A DNA stretch of 64,000 bases from Gloeocapsa sp. PCC 7428 (GTDB taxonomy: Bacteria; Cyanobacteriota; Cyanobacteriia; Cyanobacteriales; Chroococcidiopsidaceae). The notes beneath the pieces were generated by a model. That model ran no database searches, was not told where the DNA came from, and was given only the letters and a program-made list of their open reading frames with translations. The position numbers and the translations under genes are program-made. The stretch spans positions 620,001 to 684,000 of the forward strand of contig NC_019745.1 of NCBI RefSeq assembly GCF_000317555.1. The letters run 5' to 3'. Position 1 is the first letter of the stretch, and every line of letters begins with the position of its first letter. Of the stretch, positions 27,976 through 35,239 are shown piece by piece.

Positions 27976-29055
27976 ATGACCGTTGCTACCCAAGTTCCCT
28001 ATTTACTAAGAGCAGCATATGGTGAAACATTAGACCGTCCGCCAGTGTGGATGATGCGGCAAGCAGGTCGCTATATGAAAGCCTATCGGGAACTACGGGA
28101 GAAATACCCTTCGTTTCGCGAACGTTCTGAAATTCCTGAAGTGGCAATTGAAGTTTCCTTGCAACCCTGGAGGGCGTTTCAACCTGATGGCGTGATTCTA
28201 TTTTCCGATATTGTGACTCCCTTACCAGGCTTGGGCGTAGATATGGATATCGCCGAAGGCAAAGGCCCAATCATTGCCTCACCGATTCGTACACAAGCAC
28301 AAGTCGATCAATTGCGTCCGCTTGAACCTGAAGAATCGTTACCGTTTATTAAAACAATTTTACAAGCGCTGCGCGAAGAAGTTGGTAATAAAGCGGCGGT
28401 GTTAGGTTTTGTAGGTGCGCCGTGGACGCTTGCAGCCTATATGGTGGAAGGCAAAGGTTCCAAAACTTATTCCAAAATTAAAGGAATGGCGTTTTCCGAC
28501 CCTACAATTTTGCATCAACTCTTGACGAAATTAGCGGATGCGATCGCGACTTACGTACGCTATCAAATTGACTGCGGGGCGCAAGTTGTGCAAATGTTTG
28601 ATTCGTGGGCGGGAGAACTCTCACCGCAGGATTACGAAACGTTTGCTTTACCGTATCAACAGCGCGTTTTCCAACAAGTTAAGCAAACACACCCTGATAC
28701 ACCTTTAATTCTACTCGTCAGTGGTAGTGCAGGTTTGCTAGAACGAATGGCACAATCCGGTGCAGATATCATTTCTGTTGATTGGACCGTTGATATGGCG
28801 GATGCACGTACCAGATTAGGTAATATGAAAGTCCAGGGAAACCTTGACCCTGGCGTGTTATTTGGTTCCAAAGAATTCATTCGCGATCGCATTTACGATA
28901 CTGTGCGCAAAGCCGGAAACCGAGGACACATCTTGAATCTCGGTCACGGTGTCTTACCCGAAACGCCCGAAGAAAATGTCGCGTTCTTTTTTGAAACAGC
29001 AAAAAATCTCAATTTAAGGAGCGAGGAGCGAGGAGCGAGGAGCGAGAAAAGTTAA
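27976..29055 (+). CDS. hemE: Uroporphyrinogen decarboxylase
   Basis: This enzyme decarboxylates the four acetate groups of uroporphyrinogen III to give coproporphyrinogen III, on the route to heme, chlorophyll and bilins. The signature [20 protein letters not shown] is at about residues 22-41, with the two arginines that bind the substrate. [17 protein letters not shown] and [20 protein letters not shown] follow, and [10 protein letters not shown] and [17 protein letters not shown] are near the end. The usual length is about 350. The last 11 or so residues (after AKNLNLR) come from an AGGAGCG heptamer array that overruns the 3' end. The ATG at 27976 gives the expected N-terminus. Confidence 0.97.
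   Translation: MTVATQVPYLLRAAYGETLDRPPVWMMRQAGRYMKAYRELREKYPSFRERSEIPEVAIEVSLQPWRAFQPDGVILFSDIVTPLPGLGVDMDIAEGKGPIIASPIRTQAQVDQLRPLEPEESLPFIKTILQALREEVGNKAAVLGFVGAPWTLAAYMVEGKGSKTYSKIKGMAFSDPTILHQLLTKLADAIATYVRYQIDCGAQVVQMFDSWAGELSPQDYETFALPYQQRVFQQVKQTHPDTPLILLVSGSAGLLERMAQSGADIISVDWTVDMADARTRLGNMKVQGNLDPGVLFGSKEFIRDRIYDTVRKAGNRGHILNLGHGVLPETPEENVAFFFETAKNLNLRSEERGARSEKS
29017..29044 (+). repeat. AGGAGCG heptamer x4 at the 3' end of hemE
   Basis: Four perfect tandem copies of AGGAGCG lie in frame at the end of hemE. A matching array in inverse orientation lies at 29471-29495, so the two arrays flank the four-helix-bundle gene as an inverted pair. Confidence 0.9.
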
Positions 29056-29417
29056 AATTTTGCTTTAAGTGGTTTTTGTAGCCCTCTAATCATGCGACTG
29101 ATTTCATCAGTTTTTGAAAGAGTAATTTGCAAATCCTGCGTACTTAAGTAGGACAATCTTGCTGCCAAAATTAGTTGGGTTTCTAACTCAGCTAGTGACC
29201 CCAACGCTATTGAAAGAAATTGTAGATATTCTTTAGTCGAGTCCCTTGTATGCCCTTCTGCTATATTTGACGGAACCGACACAGCAGCACGTTGAATTTG
29301 GCTGGATAATCCATAAATTTCTTGCCTAGGAAACTGGTAGGTTAAGTGGTAAACCTTTTCAGCCAAATCTATGCTGAACTACCAAACTTTGAGGTCTTGA
29401 TAGCTATTAATACTCAT
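29052..29417 (-). pseudogene. Four-helix-bundle (S23-like) protein with an amber codon at position 13
   Basis: The protein belongs to the four-helix-bundle family related to proteins encoded in 23S rRNA intervening sequences. Reading from the ATG at 29415-29417 gives MSINSYQDLKVW, the family's standard N-terminus, then a TAG (29379-29381), then FSIDLAEKVYHLTYQFPRQE. The rest continues in frame through YGLSSQIQRAAVSVPSNIAEG, the hallmark segment, to a normal stop. The stop sits where relatives usually have glutamine, so a single CAG-to-TAG change is the simplest explanation. A TTG at 29366 could restart translation and give a 104-residue protein lacking most of helix 1's start. The gene lies between inverted heptamer arrays. 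Confidence 0.85.
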
Positions 29418-29446
29418 TTATAATTTAGATACTTTTTGCTAAATCC

Positions 29447-30484
29447 ATGTATAATTTAGCACACAATGATTCCTCGCTCCTCGCTCCTCGCTCCTCACCC
29501 CTTACAAAGCGGATTCTAGTTACTGGTGCGAGTGGTTGCATTGGTCATTACATTAGTGAAGCGTTGATTCAAGAAACTCGTCACGAGTTGTATTTATTGG
29601 TTAGGAATCCGCAGAAACTGCAAGTTGATACAAACCATCGCCGTGGAATTCATGTTTTGCAGGGTGATATGCAAAACATTCGCGCCTTTACTGACTTACT
29701 GCAAACAATTGATACTGCAATTCTGGCTGCGACCGCTTGGGGTGGTGCAGATACTTACGATATTAATGTTGCCAAAACTCAAGAATTACTCAGCTTATTG
29801 TCACCGAAATGCCAACAGGTGATTTATTTTTCCACAGCAAGCATTCTCGATCGCAACGGTAATTTACTTCCACAAGCAGGCGAAATAGGTACAGATTACA
29901 TTCGTTCTAAATACGACTGTCATCAACAACTAAGTCAACGGGCGATCGCCTCCAAAACAACGATTCTATTTCCCACTTTAGTCGTAGGTGGCGATACCAA
30001 CAAACCATATTCGCACCTTACTAGTGGTTTACCCGAAGTGACAAAATGGGTAGATTTAATTCGCTTCTTCCAAGCAGATGGTAGTTTTCACTTCATTCAC
30101 GGACGCGACATTGCTCAAGTCGTGCGATATTTAATTGACCATCCACCGACGGAAAAAGAATCGCGATGCCGAAACGCCCCTGCTGAAAGCAGATCGCTTG
30201 TCCTTGGTCAAGCACCACTTACGGTTAACCAAGCCGTTGAAGAAGTTTGTCAATATTTTAATAAAAAAATTTATTTTCGGATTCCCTTAACTTTATCTTT
30301 GGCGAATGCAATAATCGCGTTATTCCGCATTCAAATGGCAGCTTGGGATCGCTTTTGTTTAGATTACCGCCATTTCATCTATCGCAATGCTGTTAATCCA
30401 GCAACATTTGGTTTACCAAATTACTGCGCAACCCTCAGCGACGTTTTAAAAATCAGCGGTATTCCTCCCCGCAAAAACCGCTAA
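29447..30484 (+). CDS. NAD(P)-dependent epimerase/dehydratase family protein
   Basis: This 345-residue protein is an extended or atypical SDR. The nucleotide-binding loop is RILVTGASGCIGHYISEAL, strand 3 ends in LQGDMQN, and IYFSTASILDRNG precedes DYIRSKYDCHQ, which supplies the Tyr-x-x-x-Lys pair. FHFIHGRDIAQVVRYLI matches the family's substrate-domain motif. The substrate is unknown. The first 20 residues are odd: the ATG at 29447 is followed by a serine/leucine-rich stretch encoded by an inverted AGGAGCG array, and normal homology starts at TKRILV. The native start was probably altered when the repeat arrived. A B12-type radical SAM gene follows on the same strand. Confidence 0.83.
   Translation: MYNLAHNDSSLLAPRSSPLTKRILVTGASGCIGHYISEALIQETRHELYLLVRNPQKLQVDTNHRRGIHVLQGDMQNIRAFTDLLQTIDTAILAATAWGGADTYDINVAKTQELLSLLSPKCQQVIYFSTASILDRNGNLLPQAGEIGTDYIRSKYDCHQQLSQRAIASKTTILFPTLVVGGDTNKPYSHLTSGLPEVTKWVDLIRFFQADGSFHFIHGRDIAQVVRYLIDHPPTEKESRCRNAPAESRSLVLGQAPLTVNQAVEEVCQYFNKKIYFRIPLTLSLANAIIALFRIQMAAWDRFCLDYRHFIYRNAVNPATFGLPNYCATLSDVLKISGIPPRKNR
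29471..29495 (-). repeat. AGGAGCG heptamer array (inverse copy) at the 5' end of the epimerase gene
   Basis: Three perfect CGCTCCT units plus a partial fourth are the reverse complement of the array at 29017-29044. They fall within the first codons of the epimerase gene. Confidence 0.9.
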
Positions 30485-30700
30485 AGGAACATCCGCATCT
30501 AATATAAAGTCTCGTAGCTATGTGGTTCATTTAGTGAATAGCTCTTTTGTTAAGAATTTAAAAACATCACACGCACAAAATTAACTGTATAGTAGTTAAA
30601 AACTAGAAAAACCTATTAGTATTCAAGCAGGCTGAAATTAAAAACCATCAGCTAAACAAAGAATAAAACTAACAATAATTTGTGTGGGGATAGAGATTAT

Positions 30701-32278
30701 ATGCGAGTTCTACTAGTTTATCCTCGGTTTCCCAAAACGTTTTGGTCATACGAAAAAATTTTAGAATTGGTTAATCGTAAAGTTTTGCTGCCACCGTTAG
30801 GTTTAGTTACCGTAGCAGCAATTTTGCCGCAAGCATGGGAGTTTAAATTAGTAGATCGTAATATTCGTCCAGTCACCGAAGCCGAATGGCAATGGGCAGA
30901 TCTTGTGATTCTGTCGGCGATGATTGTCCAGAAAGACGACCTTCTCGACCAAATTCGGGAAGCCAAACGACGAGGAAAGCGTGTTGCTGTTGGCGGTCCT
31001 TACCCGACTTCGGTTCCGCAAGAAGCAGAAATTGCAGGGGCAGATTATCTTATATTGGATGAAGGTGAAATCACCTTACCAATGTTTGTCGAAGCGATCG
31101 CCCAGGGTAAAACCAGCGGAACTTTCCGTTCTAGTGGCGAAAAACCTGATGTCACAACAACGCCGATTCCGCGTTATGACTTATTAGAATTTGATGCATA
31201 TGATTCGATGTCGATTCAATTCTCGCGTGGTTGTCCGTTTCAGTGCGAGTTTTGCGATATCATTGTCCTCTACGGACGTAAACCGCGCACAAAATCGCCA
31301 AAACAACTCTTAGCCGAATTAGAGTATCTCTACAGTTTAGGATGGCGGCGTGGTGTCTTCATGGTGGATGACAACTTTATTGGCAATAAACGCAATGTCA
31401 AGTTGTTGTTACAAGAATTAAAAGTTTGGCAAGCAGAACATCAGTATCCATTCCGATTTAATACTGAAGCATCGGTCGATCTTGCGCAAGATCAAGAATT
31501 GATGGATTTGATGGTGGAATGCAACTTTGATGCGGTGTTCTTAGGAATTGAAACACCTGATGAAGACAGCTTGCAGCTAACGAAGAAATTTCAAAATACA
31601 CGCAGTTCATTAATCGAGTCGGTACAAACAATTACGCGCGCTGGATTAAGACCGATTGCAGGGTTTATCATCGGTTTTGATGGCGAAAAAGCAGGTGCAG
31701 GCGATCGCATTGTTCGTTTTGCCGAACAAACCGCGATTCCGACGACGACGTTTGCAATGCTACAAGCATTACCAAATACCGCACTATGGCATCGATTAGA
31801 TAAGGAAGGGCGCTTGCGCGGTAAAGATGGCAATATTAACCAGACAACTTTGATGAACTTTATCCCGACGCGATCGCTCGAACAAATTACCCGCGAGTAC
31901 ATCGAATCATTCTGGCAATTATACGACCCCATCAAGTACTTAGACCGCACCTATCGCTGTTTCTTGATGCTCGGTGCGCCAAAATGCAAAGCTCCAGCTA
32001 AAATGCCGAGTTGGGTAGATATTCGTGCATTATTAATTGTTTGCTGGCGTCAAGGGATTAAGCGCAATACGCGCTGGAAGTTTTGGCATCACTTGTTTAG
32101 CATCATCAAGCATAATCCCGAAGTTTGGGATCATTACCTGGCAGTGTGTGCGCACAACGAACATTTCTTAGAATACCGCCAAATTGTCCGCGACGAACTC
32201 GAAGCGCAACTTGCAGAGTTTCTCGCACGTGAAGCCGAAATTCAAGCCGAAATCAAAACAAGTGTATTAGCATCATAG
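30701..32278 (+). CDS. B12-binding-domain radical SAM enzyme (DUF4070/HpnP-like family)
   Basis: This 525-residue protein has an N-terminal cobalamin-binding-like domain (MRVLLVYPRFPKTFW to about residue 140), a radical SAM barrel and a C-terminal extension of the DUF4070 type. The cluster-binding cysteines are 178, 182 and 185 in CPFQCEFC. Other markers are VAVGGPYPTSVP, FMVDDNFIGNKRN, VFLGIETPDEDSL and PIAGFIIGFDGEK. The hopanoid C-2 methylase HpnP belongs to this family, but cyanobacteria carry several paralogues, so I give no symbol. The ATG at 30701 is chosen because homology begins at once; an upstream in-frame start at 30680 adds only MCGDRDY. Confidence 0.87.
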   Translation: MRVLLVYPRFPKTFWSYEKILELVNRKVLLPPLGLVTVAAILPQAWEFKLVDRNIRPVTEAEWQWADLVILSAMIVQKDDLLDQIREAKRRGKRVAVGGPYPTSVPQEAEIAGADYLILDEGEITLPMFVEAIAQGKTSGTFRSSGEKPDVTTTPIPRYDLLEFDAYDSMSIQFSRGCPFQCEFCDIIVLYGRKPRTKSPKQLLAELEYLYSLGWRRGVFMVDDNFIGNKRNVKLLLQELKVWQAEHQYPFRFNTEASVDLAQDQELMDLMVECNFDAVFLGIETPDEDSLQLTKKFQNTRSSLIESVQTITRAGLRPIAGFIIGFDGEKAGAGDRIVRFAEQTAIPTTTFAMLQALPNTALWHRLDKEGRLRGKDGNINQTTLMNFIPTRSLEQITREYIESFWQLYDPIKYLDRTYRCFLMLGAPKCKAPAKMPSWVDIRALLIVCWRQGIKRNTRWKFWHHLFSIIKHNPEVWDHYLAVCAHNEHFLEYRQIVRDELEAQLAEFLAREAEIQAEIKTSVLAS

Positions 32279-32353
32279 AAATTAAGCAATGCCATGTCAA
32301 ACCAACCTTACCACCCGTTTTGGTGTAGCTGGAGTATATAAAAGCAGGCAAAT

Positions 32354-32980
32354 ATGCATACTGTAATTACACCGGAAAGAATCGAGTTGCCACCTGGCAC
32401 AGTCGTAAGGATGTTGGGATCATGGCAAGACTATCAAGTCCTAAGTCAGCAACTTGGAAATCGTGGTTCGCCTCGCATTAAATATCGCCCTGGAGAAATT
32501 TTGCTAATGGCACCGCTACCAGCGCACGGAAGGGATGCGAGCTTGCTGGGATTGATCGTAACAGCTTTACTTGACCACTTAAACCGCACATACGACTCAT
32601 TTACGCCCATCACCATCAGCTTGCCTCAAGTTAGCGGCATTGAGCCTGACTTTTGCTTTTATATTGAAAATTGGAGATCTGTAGTAGGTAAAAACCGTAT
32701 CGACTGGCTCAATGATCCTCCACCAGATTTAGTACTTGAGGTGGATGTTACTAGTTATACCAGTATTGATGACTATCTTCCTTACAGAGTGCCAGAGGTT
32801 TGGCTGTTAAAGAATAAGCAGCTATTAGTTTATAGATTGCTCGCTGAAAATTACGTAATTACAGAAAGTAGCTATTTTCCTAACGTTAAAGACATTGTGC
32901 AGCAGTGCCTCCAAATTGCCAACGAGCAAACAACCAGTGAGGCGATTAGGTGGTTAAGAAGCTTTTTGCGTGAAAGTTAA
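32354..32980 (+). CDS. Uma2-family protein
   Basis: This 208-residue Uma2 protein appears intact. The RIELPPGTVVRMLGSWQDYQ start, the GEILLMAPLPAHGRDASLLG segment, the EPDFCFYIENW core and LVLEVDVTSYTSIDDYLPY (E-x-D of the nuclease-like fold) are clear. It ends in a helical tail common to one cyanobacterial subgroup. The gene lies 75 bp downstream of the radical SAM gene on the same strand. No partner is known for the family. Confidence 0.88.
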   Translation: MHTVITPERIELPPGTVVRMLGSWQDYQVLSQQLGNRGSPRIKYRPGEILLMAPLPAHGRDASLLGLIVTALLDHLNRTYDSFTPITISLPQVSGIEPDFCFYIENWRSVVGKNRIDWLNDPPPDLVLEVDVTSYTSIDDYLPYRVPEVWLLKNKQLLVYRLLAENYVITESSYFPNVKDIVQQCLQIANEQTTSEAIRWLRSFLRES

Positions 32981-33327
32981 CCTGCTTTACATTATGATCG
33001 CAGTATCGGGAGAATCAGTGTAGGTCAGATCGTTCCCCTTCAGTCACAATTTTTTCCAGGGTTACAACTATAGCGGTTAGCAATTTCTTCTGTTAGCGAT
33101 TAGCTTCTTTCAAAGCTTGAGTATGCAATACATCCACGAAATTTACTTGTCCTAACTTGAATGCGTCTTGCTATAACAGTCAATGAAATTCTGGCACTTG
33201 GATGAGAATACAGCACAGTAAATCAGCGATATCTGCTTTTTAGCGATCGCTGCGATTAAGATTATTGACATGATTTCTCAAAAGCTTCAGAATAAGAGCT
33301 TACCGCTATTAATCCAAGACGGGAATC
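32981..33327. other. Intergenic region upstream of the AraC-type regulator
   Basis: This 347 bp gap has no supportable gene. One HIP1-like site lies near 33243. It should contain the promoter of the AraC gene; no iron-box or other operator is clear. Confidence 0.45.
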
Positions 33328-34314
33328 ATGGCGATCGCACCCTATCGGCATCCAATTACTCTTTCGCAAGCTGATTATTGGGCATTAGTCGCCGAAAACG
33401 AACAACCTGCGTCTACTTCGGATGAGCTTGACGTTACTTGGCAATATCCCACGCAGCTAGGACACGGTTTTGTGCGAGAGATTGACTTGCGCGAAGGATT
33501 AGTTTTGGAAATCGCTAATTACCAGGTTCATAGCGATATTATCACCTATTCTGCTGACCGTAAGCATCCCCTAGAATATAGATTTGATATTCCAACTCCC
33601 AATCGCCATCTATCAGAGACAATTTATCACTTCTACGGCAGCGGTATTGCCAGAGGAGAGCGTGGAAAACAGGATGCAAATCAACGCGATCAGTGGGTTA
33701 GCGTTCATATGGAACCAAATGTCTTTCGCTCGTTTGCAAGACATCTCGATGAAGAAATTCCTGCCGCACTTCAGCACTTGATTCGCCGCGATCAAGAATA
33801 CTACGTCCGTCTGGGACAAGCAACGCCAGGAATGCACGCTGCTTTACAGCAGATTTTGCACTGCCCTTATCAGGGATTTACCAAGCGGATGTTTCTCGAA
33901 AGCAAAGTCTTAGAACTGATGACGTTGATCCTAGAGCAAGAAATCGAAGTTCAAGAAGGAAAGCAGCCTCTAGTTGGCTTAAAGCCCGATGATATTGATC
34001 GGCTATATTGGGCAAAAGAGGTTTTGCAACAAAATTTGGATCAGCCGCTGTCTTTGATGCAACTTGCCCGCCAGGTAGGACTGAATGAATGCACATTGAA
34101 GCAGGGCTTTCGTCAACTATTTGGTATGACTGTCTTTGGCTATTTGCGCCAGTGCCGGATGAAGCAAGCCAGGTTACTGTTGCTGGAGGGACGCATGAAC
34201 GTGCGGGAGGCAGCGCTGGCAGTTGGATATACAAGCCAGAGTCGTTTTGCATCAGTCTTTCGCAAGACATTTGGCATGAATCCGAAGCAATTTTCCAACC
34301 AGCGATCGCACTAA
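33328..34314 (+). CDS. AraC-family regulator (PchR-like)
   Basis: This 328-residue transcription factor has an N-terminal sensing region (about 1-215) and a C-terminal AraC-type double helix-turn-helix (about 225-325). Helix 1 region is LSLMQLARQVGLNECTLKQG, and the second motif is VREAALAVGYTSQSRFASVF followed by FGMNPKQF. The N-terminal half resembles PchR-like regulators, which sense siderophores and activate their receptor genes. That fits its position beside a TonB-dependent siderophore receptor operon, which starts 869 bp downstream beyond a Uma2 pseudogene. The function is inferred from context. The ATG at 33328 gives a normal family N-terminus. Confidence 0.86.
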   Translation: MAIAPYRHPITLSQADYWALVAENEQPASTSDELDVTWQYPTQLGHGFVREIDLREGLVLEIANYQVHSDIITYSADRKHPLEYRFDIPTPNRHLSETIYHFYGSGIARGERGKQDANQRDQWVSVHMEPNVFRSFARHLDEEIPAALQHLIRRDQEYYVRLGQATPGMHAALQQILHCPYQGFTKRMFLESKVLELMTLILEQEIEVQEGKQPLVGLKPDDIDRLYWAKEVLQQNLDQPLSLMQLARQVGLNECTLKQGFRQLFGMTVFGYLRQCRMKQARLLLLEGRMNVREAALAVGYTSQSRFASVFRKTFGMNPKQFSNQRSH

Positions 34315-34456
34315 TAGGACTACTTACGCAAAAATTCTATAAAGCTCTTGTTTCTTTGTGTCCTAAGAAAGCGGGAAGGCTTCGCCAATGTGGTTCGTTT
34401 CTTTGTAAGTCATTTTGCATTACTACAATGTGGACAGGCAAAATGCTCATCGTACA

Positions 34457-35032
34457 CTACAAAATTCCATCGAGTTGCAAAACAGACCCAGGCAACACCG
34501 TCTCGCCGGATAGCTTTTTTGGCGAGTTCAACACTTCAACGGGTTGACCAACTCGATAAATTTGAACTTGTTGGTCATACGGGTTAAGCAACCAGCCTAA
34601 TTGCATCCCATTTTCCAAATATTCTTGGATTTTGGCTCGCAGCATGTGGAGATCGTCACTCGCAGAACGCAACTCAATCGCAAAATCTGGACACAGCGGT
34701 AAAAATCGGTTGGGATCGGGGCGTAATGCCTCTAAACGCTCGCGTTTGACCCACGCTGCATCGGGCGATTAAATAGCTTTATTAGGCAAGATAAAGCCCG
34801 TCGAGGAATCAAACCCTATGCCTGTACCATCTGCATCAGCCCAGTTACCTAGACGTTGAGCAAGTCTAAAGTTGCGGTTTCCAGTCTCCCATCCCGTTGG
34901 CGGCATAACGATCAATTTTCCTTCGGTGGTGCGCTCTAGCCTTAAATCTCGATTGACCTGACAGAGCCGATAAAACTGCTCATCGCTCAGGTGAATATCT
35001 GCTGTCTTCATCTCCAGAACGAGGGGAATCAT
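34457..35032 (-). pseudogene. Uma2-family gene with one in-frame stop
   Basis: Translation from the ATG at 35030-35032 gives MIPLVLEMKTADIHLSDEQF, then LERTTEGKLIVMPPTG and FDSSTGFILPNKAI, and meets TAA at 34769-34771. The same frame continues past it with SPDAAWVKRERLEALRPDPN, FLPLCPDFAIELRSASDD and LGWLLNPYDQQVQIYR to a natural end. Relatives have arginine where the stop occurs. Nothing else is damaged, so this is a recent nonsense mutation or possibly a sequencing error. It lies between the AraC gene and the receptor gene, on the opposite strand. Confidence 0.88.
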
Positions 35033-35168
35033 TAGCCCAACCTCTTGCACGATGTGACCCAATTTTAACTTGCAACAGGATGTACAGTAATTCCGTTTCG
35101 GGCGCAAAATATTCCGGCTTGGGCGCAATCTGCTCTGTCATAACGTCTCTATTCCCGCTATTCTTTTT

Positions 35169-35186
35169 GATACAAATTCTCATTGA
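35169..35186. promoter_or_regulatory. Possible Fur-box-like site upstream of the siderophore receptor gene
   Basis: GATACAAATTCTCATTGA partly matches the GATAAT-type repeats recognised by Fur and lies 54-71 bp upstream of the preferred receptor start. Iron regulation is expected for this operon, but the match is imperfect and was judged by eye. Confidence 0.25.
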
Positions 35187-35239
35187 AGTTACGTAGTCTT
35201 TGCAGTTTTTCTGGCTTTAACTTGATGGTGTGGGGAGTG

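Noticed and set aside
30680..30700. Upstream start for the radical SAM protein
   Set aside because: The added residues (MCGDRDY) are not part of the conserved N-terminus, and the ATG at 30701 gives the standard start.
34089..34547. Plus-strand frame of 152 codons overlapping the AraC gene's end
   Set aside because: Most of it is an out-of-frame reading of the AraC helix-turn-helix region, which is clearly conserved in its own frame.
35141..35183. Another short frame (MTEQIAPKPEYFAPETELLY) on the minus strand upstream of the Uma2 pseudogene
   Set aside because: It quickly reads out of frame into the pseudogene and has no clear family; it may be an older leader sequence but cannot be supported.
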